From contig DJRI01000017.1 of assembly GCA_002440045.1 (NCBI GenBank), positions 8,597-24,469 of the forward strand: 15,873 nt of DNA, in the 5' to 3' direction. Origin of the DNA: Ruminococcaceae bacterium UBA6364. GTDB taxonomy: Bacteria > Bacillota > Clostridia > Oscillospirales > Acutalibacteraceae. Made by a program: the position numbers and the translations under genes. This document shows positions 1 through 6,957 of this stretch, in pieces (position 1 is the stretch's first letter; each line of letters begins with the position of its first letter). Below the pieces are notes generated by a model. The model saw nothing but the letters and a program-made list of their open reading frames with translations, searched no databases and was not told where the DNA came from.

Positions 1-2
1 CG

Positions 3-1247
3 AAAGACGTTGAAGCCGTCAGCTTTTCGGGGCAGATGCACGGCCTTGTTGTGCTTGATGAAAATGACAATGTGATCCGTCCCGCCATTTTGTGGAACGA
101 CAGCCGAAGCTCGCTTGAGACCGAATATCTTAATAATATTATCGGCAAAAAGACGCTTCAGCAAAATACCGGCAATATCGCATTTTCCGGCTTTACCGCG
201 CCGAAAATACTTTGGCTGAAAAACAATGAGCCGGAGAATTTCAAAAGAATTAAAAAAATAATGCTGCCGAAGGACTATGTCGCATACAGGCTCAGCGGTG
301 TGTTTGCGACGGATTGTTCGGACGCTGCGGGCACATTGTATTTCGACACAAAAAATCGTCGCTGGTCCGAGCCTATGCTGTCGGTGCTCGGCATAAGTGA
401 AAATAATTTGCCCAAAGTATATGAGAGCTATCAGACGGTAGGGACGCTCAAAAAGTTCGTTGCCGATGAGCTTGGATTGAACGAAAATGTTAAAGTCGTT
501 ATCGGAGCAGGCGATAACGCGGCGTCTGCAATCGGAACAGATACATCGAAAAACGGCAATTGCAATATTTCGCTCGGAACCTCGGGCACAATTTTTGTTG
601 CAAGCGACGAGTTCAATTATGTGCCGAACGGAGCTATACATACATTCTGCTCTGCGACGGGCAAATATCATTATCTTGCCTGCATTTTATCGGCGGCAAG
701 CTGCCAGAAATGGTGGGTTGAAAATATAACGGAATCGTCGTATGACGGAGGATTCACGGATTATATCGGTAAAAGTCAGGTTATGTTTTTGCCATATCTT
801 ATGGGCGAACGGTCTCCGATTAACGATTCAAGCATTCGCGGTGCATTTTTCGGCTTGTCGCTGAGCACAACAAAGGATGAAATGACGCTTGCCGTGTTAG
901 AGGGCGTTGCATTTGCAATAAAACAAAATTTCGATATTATTCAAGCTCTCGGAATGCACATCGGGACTTCAAAAATCTGCGGCGGCGGTACAAGAAATAA
1001 AGAGTGGGTAAGAATTATCTCATCAGTATTGAACATCAAACTTTTGCTCCCAGATACCGAACACGGAGCCGTATTGGGTGCTGCGCTATTAGGAGCAAAA
1101 GCCTGCCTGTCCGATGACGGCTGTAAACAGTTGAAGGATGGCGTTAAATCAAATTATACCGAGTTTCTTCCGGATGATAAGCTTGTGAAATACTACGAGG
1201 AAAAATATTCAAAATGGTTAGAGCTGTATCCGAAAATCAAAATGTGA
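3..1247 (+). CDS. xylB: Xylulokinase, 5'-truncated by the window edge
   Basis: ATP-dependent phosphorylation of D-xylulose to xylulose-5-phosphate, a cytoplasmic step feeding pentoses into the pentose phosphate pathway. The frame is open from base 3 and enters at the family motif SFSGQMHGLVVLD, so roughly the first 75 residues lie outside the window; 414 residues are visible against a usual 480-500. The ATG at base 36 is internal to that motif and is not the true start. Visible FGGY-kinase motifs are the substrate-binding QMHG, the GAGDNAA segment (Asp at bases 513-515, aligning with the catalytic Asp of E. coli XylB), FLPYLMGERSP and the C-terminal nucleotide-binding CGGGTRNKEW. The TGA stop is at 1245-1247. 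No neighbouring xylose gene is visible. Another FGGY pentulose kinase is possible, but QMHG and the overall pattern favour XylB. Confidence 0.9.
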   Translation, partial: KDVEAVSFSGQMHGLVVLDENDNVIRPAILWNDSRSSLETEYLNNIIGKKTLQQNTGNIAFSGFTAPKILWLKNNEPENFKRIKKIMLPKDYVAYRLSGVFATDCSDAAGTLYFDTKNRRWSEPMLSVLGISENNLPKVYESYQTVGTLKKFVADELGLNENVKVVIGAGDNAASAIGTDTSKNGNCNISLGTSGTIFVASDEFNYVPNGAIHTFCSATGKYHYLACILSAASCQKWWVENITESSYDGGFTDYIGKSQVMFLPYLMGERSPINDSSIRGAFFGLSLSTTKDEMTLAVLEGVAFAIKQNFDIIQALGMHIGTSKICGGGTRNKEWVRIISSVLNIKLLLPDTEHGAVLGAALLGAKACLSDDGCKQLKDGVKSNYTEFLPDDKLVKYYEEKYSKWLELYPKIKM

Positions 1248-1271
1248 TTTAAACGCGCAAGAATTTAATAA

Positions 1272-1350
1272 AGACGCAAAACAGTTTAGCGTATAATTCG
1301 GGGCCTGTGTTAAAGCAAGCCCCGAATATTGCTTTATATATGCTGCGTCT
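1272..1350. other. Nested three-stem inverted repeat (possible structured RNA)
   Basis: Seen directly: three stems nest around one loop. The inner stem is 9 perfect pairs (1296-1304 with 1319-1327, ATTCGGGGC). The middle is 7 pairs with one G-U (1289-1295 with 1337-1343). The outer is 7 perfect pairs (1272-1278 with 1344-1350). Inner and middle stems abut on the 5' side, middle and outer abut on the 3' side. No U-tract follows, so it does not look like a standard terminator. It lies about 25 bp after the xylB stop and could protect or end that mRNA, or be a separate small RNA. I do not recognise a family. Confidence 0.5.
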
Positions 1351-1399
1351 GAATAGCAAGCGGATTGCAGCAAAACGGCACGGAAGAACGGCAGAACAA

Positions 1400-1431
1400 A
1401 AAGGCTTACAAAACTCATTGCCTTTATTTTT
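1400..1431 (+). terminator. Weak candidate terminator downstream of xylB
   Basis: A 6-bp stem (AAAGGC at 1400-1405 with GCCTTT at 1420-1425) is followed by ATTTTTA. The stem has only three G-C pairs and a 14-nt loop, so it is weak, but it is the only hairpin followed by a T-rich tract between xylB and the next promoter. Confidence 0.3.
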
Positions 1432-1492
1432 ACTGAAACGGGTCACATTTGAATGCAACTCAGAATAACAGCCTTTTTTACAATTATTGATA

Positions 1493-1521
1493 TTGACAAT
1501 TCGCGAAATATATCATATAAT
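1493..1521 (+). promoter_or_regulatory. Consensus sigma-A promoter for the gene at 1553
   Basis: TTGACA (1493-1498) and TATAAT (1516-1521) are separated by exactly 17 bp, a perfect match to the housekeeping consensus. The predicted start near 1528 gives a short leader of about 25 nt before the ATG at 1553. Expression is likely strong and constitutive unless a regulator acts. Confidence 0.85.
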
Positions 1522-1552
1522 TGAGACGATTTAAAAGAATGGAGTGGAATGC

Positions 1553-2521
1553 ATGGGAAACATAACCGCAAAAAAGGTAGTTCTCGTATTGGCGGCGCTT
1601 TGCGTTGCCTTGGCACTTATTACTACAAATAACGCCGCAACCATTTTGGTTGTCCGCGCTCAAAGAAACAGAAATCAAACAACAGTTATTTCCGATAACA
1701 ACGGAAATTCTCAGGGCGGCTCACAGAATAATAACGGCGGCTCTCAGGATAACAACACCCCCGCAGACAATAACGGCGGCTCTCAGGATAACAATACTCC
1801 TGCCGACAATAATCAGAATAACACCCCTGCCGATAACAACAACGGCGGCAATTCGGGCAACAACAGCACCCCCGCCGACAACGGCAATAAGCCTGCCGAC
1901 AACAATAACAGCGGCGGCAATTCGGTTCAGGATATTATCAATTATTATAAAACCGCTCATAACAAAGCCACATCAAGCGCCAAAAAGGTTGTTCTTACAA
2001 ACGACGGCGCAACAAACTACAACGGCGTTTTTGAAGCGGGCAAGCTTTCGAGCATAGGCAAAGGCCTTGTTGACCAGTTTATGGGTATGAAACAGCCCAA
2101 CGAAGAAAAAAGCCCGTCAGACCTTCCTCCTAAGGGTGGCTTAAACGGTCTTAACGCGGCAGACGTTAAATCCGCAACCAAAAAAGACGCAGGCAACTAT
2201 TACGAAGTAACCATAGTTATGAAAGACGATAAAGATCCCGTTGCGGGCAAAGGCAGCGGCGCGCTTGTTCCCGTTATCGAAACAAGCCAGATAACAGGCG
2301 CTATCTCCTCTGTTCCCGGACTTTCTCTTAACAACATAAGCCTTCAGTACTACGGCTCAAACATAACAGCCAAAATTGAAAAGAGCACCGGCAATATGGT
2401 CTATCTTAAAACGGACGCTCCCTGCGTGCTCAGCCTTGACGCAAAGGCTCCTATCGTCGGCTCTATAAACGGCGCTCAGGTAGGTATTGAGTGCGTTTCG
2501 GAATACACAATTTCCTATTAA
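1553..2521 (+). CDS. Exported or membrane-anchored protein with Asn/Gly-rich linker, function unknown
   Basis: 322 residues. An N-terminal hydrophobic segment (about 9-34, after Lys7-Lys8) should be a signal peptide or anchor. Residues 45-123 are a low-complexity linker rich in N, G, D, S, Q, T, P and A with repeats of the type NNGGSQDNNTPAD. The C-terminal domain (about 125-322) begins VQDIINYYKTAHNK, has a NYNGVFEAG segment and ends SEYTISY, with two cysteines (291, 314) that could form a disulfide outside the cell. I recall similar uncharacterised secreted proteins in Oscillospiraceae but can give no function. ATG at 1553 is preferred over the in-frame GTG at 1544 because GGAG at 1541-1544 sits 8 nt before 1553. 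The gene has its own promoter and terminator, so it is monocistronic. Confidence 0.8.
   Translation: MGNITAKKVVLVLAALCVALALITTNNAATILVVRAQRNRNQTTVISDNNGNSQGGSQNNNGGSQDNNTPADNNGGSQDNNTPADNNQNNTPADNNNGGNSGNNSTPADNGNKPADNNNSGGNSVQDIINYYKTAHNKATSSAKKVVLTNDGATNYNGVFEAGKLSSIGKGLVDQFMGMKQPNEEKSPSDLPPKGGLNGLNAADVKSATKKDAGNYYEVTIVMKDDKDPVAGKGSGALVPVIETSQITGAISSVPGLSLNNISLQYYGSNITAKIEKSTGNMVYLKTDAPCVLSLDAKAPIVGSINGAQVGIECVSEYTISY
1730..1807 (+). repeat. Two tandem 39-bp coding repeats in the linker
   Basis: Units 1730-1768 and 1769-1807 each encode NNGGSQDNNTPAD. They match at 35 of 39 bases, and all four differences are at third codon positions and synonymous. A decayed continuation with shorter TPADN units follows to about 1910. 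This is typical of a flexible linker that expands by slippage or recombination. Confidence 0.85.
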
Positions 2522-2544
2522 TCCGATACATACAAAAATTTCGG

Positions 2545-2573
2545 GGACCGCGCAGAAAGCGCGGTCCTTTTTT
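2545..2573 (+). terminator. Intrinsic terminator after the linker-domain protein gene
   Basis: A perfect 9-bp stem (GGACCGCGC at 2545-2553 with GCGCGGTCC at 2559-2567), 5-nt loop and six T residues (2568-2573), starting 23 bp after the stop codon. Confidence 0.93.
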
Positions 2574-2640
2574 CAGTTGATTATAACAATATAACAAAAA
2601 ATTTGTGTTAACATTGTAACTTAATTTTTTAATCAGTCTA

Positions 2641-2669
2641 TTGCAATTGGTTTTGTTTTATGTTAAAAT
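2641..2669 (+). promoter_or_regulatory. Candidate promoter for the dockerin hydrolase
   Basis: TTGCAA (2641-2646) and TAAAAT (2664-2669) with a 17-bp spacer. Transcription from about 2676 would leave a leader of roughly 150 nt before the ATG at 2824. An alternative -10 (TATAAA, from about 2678) is less well spaced. Confidence 0.6.
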
Positions 2670-2711
2670 TCCATTGTATAAACTGTGGTGTACTGTGTTG
2701 CGGTGCGCCCA

Positions 2712-2792
2712 AAGTAACAGCCGATTAACCGAGGTGAAATTCCGGTCAGGTGTTTCGTCCGTTTTTCACACTCAATTAACCTGCGGTTACTT
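2712..2792 (+). promoter_or_regulatory. Possible structured 5' leader of the hydrolase mRNA
   Basis: A 7-bp perfect closing stem pairs AAGTAAC (2712-2718) with GTTACTT (2786-2792). Inside are a small hairpin with ACCG (2728-2731) and CGGT (2743-2746) and a repeated ATTAACC (2724-2730 and about 2775-2781). The Shine-Dalgarno AGGAGG follows at about 2811-2816. The element lies between promoter and start codon, where a riboswitch or RNA thermometer would sit. It fits no class I can name, and the pairing may be fortuitous. Confidence 0.35.
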
Positions 2793-2823
2793 AAATGGTA
2801 CATATTTTTTAGGAGGACTAATA

Positions 2824-4554
2824 ATGAAAGCTTTCAGAAAAGTTATGTGCATTGTGCTTGCTGTTATGCTTGCGGCACTTGCAGTCGTAATCCCCGTTTC
2901 GGCGGCTAAAGCTGTTCCCCTTGTTGTGGTTAAAGGTCTTGCGGGCTTCCCCCTTGTAAAGGACCTCGGAACCGCCGACGAAAAACAGCTCTTCCCCTAT
3001 GCCGAAGAGGATGTTCAGCCTATGGTTACAAATATCCTTACCGCGCTTGTTAAGGCGTATATTGCATACGGCATAACAAATGACAATTGGGAAGTTTACT
3101 GCGATGAGCTTCTTCCGGTCATCAACAAGTACATTGACCCCATCGCCTACAATCCCGACGGCACTCCCAAATATGACAACGTAACCGAAAAGTCTTATGA
3201 TACATCTATGGCGGCTTTCCCGGTTGACGGCGAAACCGACGAAGAAAAACAGGCTCAGAACGAAGAGCGCGAAGAGATTTTCACAGTTTTCGGCGTTGAA
3301 TATGCAAAGCAGTACGGCGACAAGAACGTTTACAGCTTCGGCTACGACTGGAGAAGAAGCCCCATTGACTGCGCAAAAGAGCTTGACGAGTTCATTGCAA
3401 AGGTTAAAAAGGAGACGGGTTCTTCAAAGGTAAACGTCGTTGCAATAAGCGAAGGCGCGGCTGTTACGCTTGCTTATATGGACGGCTACAACTGCAAAAA
3501 CCTTAACAACGTTGTATTCGCTTCTCCCGCATGGCAGGGCACAAGCCTTATGGGCTGGCTCTTCACGGGCGACATCGAGCTTGACATTTTCACCATGGAA
3601 AACTATCTTGTTCAGCTCGGCAACGGCAGCTTTGTTACACACTTTGCTTCTGTTCTTATTTCTTCAATAGCAAGCTACGAGGGACTTTCTCACGAGTATT
3701 TTGCTAAATTCAACTATATTCTTCAGAAGATGCTTCCGAGAATATACAGCGACACAATCTATCCGCTTCTTTGCGGTATGCCCGGACTTTGGTGCCTTGT
3801 TCCCGGCGAGTATTATGAAGCCGCAAAGGCTTATATGTATCCCGACGGAATGGACGCCGACTTTGAAGCTAAGATTGACGCATATTACAACATTCAGTCA
3901 AACGCAAAGGCAATTGTCGAAGCCGCCGAAAAGAAAGGCGTAAGATTCGGCATAGTTTGCGGTTACAACTGCCAGATAGCTCCCGTTAACGAGTACTATC
4001 CCACAAGTGACGCTGTTGTTGATACAAAGTATGCAAGCGGCGGCGCAACCTGCGCAGATTATCTTAAAGCATTCTCTGACTGGGGCACCGAATACACTCA
4101 GGTTATCAAGGACGACCACGACCACGTTTCGTGGGACCAGAAGGTTGACGCTTCAACATGTATGTTCCCCGAGCAGGTTTGGTTTATAAAGAACCTCCAG
4201 CATGTAGCTTACAATGCGGCATACGGTACAACCGACATAGTTATGTGGCTTCTTTCGGCAGATAAGCAGTACACCGTCCATACCGACGAAGAAAATTATC
4301 CGCAGTTCAGCCTTTATAACACCTACACAAGAACAACAAAGCCCTGCCCCACAACGGGCGTTCTCGGCGACGTTGACCTTAGCACGGCTGTTACCGTTTC
4401 CGATGCAAGACTTGCGCTTCTCTTCGCTCTTGAAATTGAAACTCCCACAGATGAGCAGGTAATTCTCGGCGATATTGACGAGGACGGCAAGATTTCAACA
4501 AGCGATGCAAGAGCTATTCTTTGCATGGCTCTCGGCATTGAAGTTCCCGACTGA
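2824..4554 (+). CDS. Secreted LCAT-like alpha/beta hydrolase (lipase/acyltransferase type) with C-terminal dockerin
   Basis: 576 residues. A signal peptide spans about 1-27 (Lys5, hydrophobic core, VSA before the likely cut). The catalytic domain covers about 30-505. FGYDWRRSP (172-180) resembles the LCAT/PLA2G15 family, and the nucleophile elbow is AISEG with Ser209 in place of GxSxG. Asp396 or Asp400 (SDAVVD) and His434 (DHDHVSW) are the likely other triad members. Residues 514-576 form a type I dockerin with two calcium loops: the second (DIDEDGKISTSD) is canonical, the first (DVDLSTAVTVSD) less so. Such proteins hydrolyse or transfer acyl groups on lipids or esters, and the dockerin would dock onto a cohesin scaffold. 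ATG 2824 is preferred because AGGAGG lies just upstream and the signal peptide starts there. Substrate is not determinable from sequence. Confidence 0.85.
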   Translation: MKAFRKVMCIVLAVMLAALAVVIPVSAAKAVPLVVVKGLAGFPLVKDLGTADEKQLFPYAEEDVQPMVTNILTALVKAYIAYGITNDNWEVYCDELLPVINKYIDPIAYNPDGTPKYDNVTEKSYDTSMAAFPVDGETDEEKQAQNEEREEIFTVFGVEYAKQYGDKNVYSFGYDWRRSPIDCAKELDEFIAKVKKETGSSKVNVVAISEGAAVTLAYMDGYNCKNLNNVVFASPAWQGTSLMGWLFTGDIELDIFTMENYLVQLGNGSFVTHFASVLISSIASYEGLSHEYFAKFNYILQKMLPRIYSDTIYPLLCGMPGLWCLVPGEYYEAAKAYMYPDGMDADFEAKIDAYYNIQSNAKAIVEAAEKKGVRFGIVCGYNCQIAPVNEYYPTSDAVVDTKYASGGATCADYLKAFSDWGTEYTQVIKDDHDHVSWDQKVDASTCMFPEQVWFIKNLQHVAYNAAYGTTDIVMWLLSADKQYTVHTDEENYPQFSLYNTYTRTTKPCPTTGVLGDVDLSTAVTVSDARLALLFALEIETPTDEQVILGDIDEDGKISTSDARAILCMALGIEVPD

Positions 4555-4581
4555 TTGCCGAAAAACCGCTGAAATAAAAAT

Positions 4582-4620
4582 CCGCCGTATCCGTTTATCG
4601 GATGCGGCGGTAATTTTTTT
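4582..4620. terminator. Bidirectional terminator between convergent genes
   Basis: A 12-bp stem with one G-U pair (4582-4593 with 4599-4610), 5-nt loop, and TAATTTTTTT on the plus side. The complementary strand continues with a T-rich run (ATTTTTATTT). It lies between the hydrolase stop (4554) and the ATPase stop (4648), so it can end both transcripts. Confidence 0.92.
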
Positions 4621-4647
4621 GCGCTTTTTATAGTTGCTATAGAGAGG

Positions 4648-5205
4648 TTACAGCTCAATAAAAGTGTCGCAAAGCGCGTTTGCGTCATCTTTTGAATGTG
4701 TAATTAAAATAAGCGTTTTTTCTGCGGTTTCTTCTTTAATGAGTTTTATAAGACGGTCTTTTTGCGCTTCGTCCTGCCCCGTGAACGGCTCATCTAAAAT
4801 AAGTGCTGTGAAGCTTTTAAAGCTGAGCGCCCTTGCAAGCGCGGCGCGGCGCTTCATTCCTCCGCTTAAAGACGCGGGGTAAGAGTTGTATTCGCTTTCA
4901 AGCCCGACTTTTTTTAAATATTCTTTTGCGGAAGCTTCGTCAGTGCCGACAAATTTAAGGTTTTGAAGAATGGTCTTAGAGGGCAGCAATCTGTCCTCCT
5001 GAAAAAGAGCCGAAAAGACTTCACCGTCTGTTTCAACAGCGCCGCTGTCGGGCTTTAAAAGCCCCATAAGTATTTTAACAAGAGTGGTTTTCCCTCTGCC
5101 GGAGTCACCGAGCACGGCAACGTGGGAGCCTTTTTTTATTTCAAGCGAAAAATTTTCAAAAACACGTTTTTCGCCGAAATTTTTTGAAATGTTTTCAAGC
5201 TTCAT
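4648..5205 (-). CDS. ABC importer ATP-binding subunit (NrtD/SsuB class), compact
   Basis: Cytoplasmic ATPase energising the importer encoded upstream. All motifs are present in 185 residues: Walker A GDSGRGKTT (33-41), Q-loop FQEDRLLP (Gln69), signature LSGGM (113-117), Walker B ALILDE (134-139) and switch His170 (ITHS). Family members are usually 240-260 residues; this one ends about 15 residues after the switch His, so it lacks the usual C-terminal extension but not the catalytic core. The start overlaps the permease end by 11 bp, which suggests translational coupling. It is the last gene of the minus-strand operon, ending just before the bidirectional terminator. Substrate specificity cannot be read from this subunit. 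Confidence 0.9.
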   Translation of the reverse strand: MKLENISKNFGEKRVFENFSLEIKKGSHVAVLGDSGRGKTTLVKILMGLLKPDSGAVETDGEVFSALFQEDRLLPSKTILQNLKFVGTDEASAKEYLKKVGLESEYNSYPASLSGGMKRRAALARALSFKSFTALILDEPFTGQDEAQKDRLIKLIKEETAEKTLILITHSKDDANALCDTFIEL

Positions 5206-5947
5206 CTTTAGCCCCCCGTTTATCTTTTATAAGCTTCAAAAGAAGCTTTTCTATCAGCACGCTTACAATTATTACTACCGCCGTCCACGCAAAAAGCTCC
5301 GGCGTTTCAAGGTATACTTTGGCAGAGTATATGCCGCCGCCTATTGAGTTTTTCGGACTGCAAATAACTTCGGCGGCAACGCCCGCTTTCCAGGCAAGAC
5401 CCAAAGCCGTTGCGGCAGAAGCGCGCACCGTAGAAAATGCCGACGGAATGTATATCCCGAAAAGCTTTTTTGAGGGCGATACTTTAAAAAGCCGAGCCAT
5501 TTCAAGAAGCTCTTTGTCGGCGGATGAAAACGCAGTGAACGTACTGCTCCATATTATCGGCAGAACTATCAGCATAGATGTAATTGCAGCGACCGTTCCG
5601 TTTGAAAACCAAACAAAAAGAAGAACGATAAACGACGCGACGGGCGTTGATTTGATTATGCCCGCAATCGGCGCGAGCAGAGCGTTTAAAAGCTTTGAAT
5701 AAAATGTCAGACCGCCCAAAAGAAGCCCCAAAAGAAGCCCTGAAACATAGCCTGCCGAAATTCGCAGCACGGTGAAGGCCACCGAAAGGTAAAATTCTTT
5801 TTTTGATGCAAGCGATAAAAGCGCCCTTAAAACCGAAAGGGGAGTCGGCAAAAGTATTTGAGAAGCGACAAGAACAGCGGTGAGTTGCCACACCGCTGCC
5901 CAAAAAAGAATTATAAAGCAGGTTTTTAAAAGCTTTTTAATCTTCAT
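5195..5947 (-). CDS. ABC importer permease (NrtB/SsuC/TauC-like)
   Basis: 250-residue inner-membrane permease of the nitrate/sulfonate/taurine/thiamine-precursor type. Several hydrophobic segments are visible, including about 9-33, 60-80, 103-132 and 218-236. The cytoplasmic EAA loop lies at about 149-170 (EMARLFKVSPSKKLFGIYIP) and should contact the ATPase. The normal family length is 240-270, so the gene looks intact. Its ATG overlaps the stop of the binding-protein gene (ATGA at 5947-5944), and its own end overlaps the ATPase gene. Probably works as a homodimer. Substrate unknown. Confidence 0.9.
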   Translation of the reverse strand: MKIKKLLKTCFIILFWAAVWQLTAVLVASQILLPTPLSVLRALLSLASKKEFYLSVAFTVLRISAGYVSGLLLGLLLGGLTFYSKLLNALLAPIAGIIKSTPVASFIVLLFVWFSNGTVAAITSMLIVLPIIWSSTFTAFSSADKELLEMARLFKVSPSKKLFGIYIPSAFSTVRASAATALGLAWKAGVAAEVICSPKNSIGGGIYSAKVYLETPELFAWTAVVIIVSVLIEKLLLKLIKDKRGAKDEA

Positions 5948-6957
5948 TTTCCGATATAATAAAAGCTGTCCTCGGGGAGCGCGCCGCCGACTGCGGAAGC
6001 GTCAAAATCATAAATGATTGAGAGGAACTGCGAAGCGTCTTTTTTCATATCTTCGCCCGTTATCAGTACGATGTTGCAGTTGGGAAGCGCCTTTTTTGCA
6101 ACTGCGGCTTTTGCAATATCGTATTTTTCAATAAGCGCCGCCGCGCCTTCTACATCCGAATTTACAAAATCAACCGAAGTTTTGTAATCTTTAAGGAAGT
6201 TTTCAACTGCTTCGGGATTTTCTTTAAGGAAGTCCGTTCTTACGGCAACACAGCCCATGGTAAGCTCTGCGTTTGCAACCTTTTTCCATTCCTCGGTTAA
6301 ATTAAGCTTCACTTTAAAGTCGGAGCTTTGAAGAAGAGTTGAAGTAACAAACGGCTCGGGGAGCATAACTATGTCATATTTGCCCGAAATAGCCTGCGAA
6401 GCGGCTTCGGCGTGCTCTGCGGCATATTCAACGGTTACGTCGGTGCCGACTTTAAGACCGTTCTTTTCAAGAATAAAGTTAAGAACATATTCTGCGGTAC
6501 TGCTTTTGCCCGAAGCAAGAATTGTTTTGCCTTTGAGGTCCGCGACGCTTGAAACAGAGTCGCCCTTTTCAAGGATATAAAGAACGCCGAGTGTGTTAAT
6601 TGCGATAAGCGTAACGTTGCCTTTTGTTTTGTTATAAAGCGCCGAAGCGGCGTTTGTGGGTATCGAGGCAATGTCAAGCTCCTTTGAAACAAGCTTGCCC
6701 GTTATCTGGTCGGGAGCGGTTGCAACGGTGAAGTTGTAGTTGTTCAAAGCTTCGTTGTTTTCGTTCATTTCCATAAGCTTTGCCGCGCCCATGCCCGTGG
6801 GGCCTTTTAAGACGGCAATGTTTACGTCCTTCTTTACTGCGGGCGCAGTGCTTTCTGTGGGTAATGCGGTTGTGTCATCGCCCGCGTTCCCCGAGCATGC
6901 GGCAAAAGTGCCGACAACAAGAAGCGCTGCGAGCAATAAGCATAAAAATTTTTTCAT
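5944..6957 (-). CDS. ABC importer substrate-binding lipoprotein (NMT1/SsuA-like)
   Basis: 337-residue solute-binding protein. A lipoprotein signal (1-20) ends in the lipobox TFAAC, with Cys21 to be lipidated and anchored on the outer face of the membrane, followed by a short acidic/Thr-rich tether (about 22-42). The body resembles the NMT1/SsuA/ThiY fold: VNIAVLKGPTGMG near the start, SIPTNAASALYNKTKGN and a PEPFV segment near residue 206, which in this class lines the ligand cleft. The start overlaps the regulator stop by 4 bp (ATGA at 6957-6954), with a GGGAGG-type Shine-Dalgarno inside the upstream gene. Relatives bind nitrate, aliphatic sulfonates, pyrimidine or other small solutes; I cannot choose among them. 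Confidence 0.87.
   Translation of the reverse strand: MKKFLCLLLAALLVVGTFAACSGNAGDDTTALPTESTAPAVKKDVNIAVLKGPTGMGAAKLMEMNENNEALNNYNFTVATAPDQITGKLVSKELDIASIPTNAASALYNKTKGNVTLIAINTLGVLYILEKGDSVSSVADLKGKTILASGKSSTAEYVLNFILEKNGLKVGTDVTVEYAAEHAEAASQAISGKYDIVMLPEPFVTSTLLQSSDFKVKLNLTEEWKKVANAELTMGCVAVRTDFLKENPEAVENFLKDYKTSVDFVNSDVEGAAALIEKYDIAKAAVAKKALPNCNIVLITGEDMKKDASQFLSIIYDFDASAVGGALPEDSFYYIGK

Noticed and set aside
2728..2746. Resemblance of GGTGAAATTCC in the hydrolase leader to part of a cobalamin riboswitch
   Set aside because: The surrounding conserved blocks of cobalamin riboswitches, such as the CCCGC and CACTG-type segments, are missing, and the downstream gene has no cobalamin link.
5184..5702. 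Plus-strand open frame of 172 codons inside the permease gene
   Set aside because: Antisense to a clear permease with EAA motif; composition reflects the opposite frame and no ribosome site or homology is seen.
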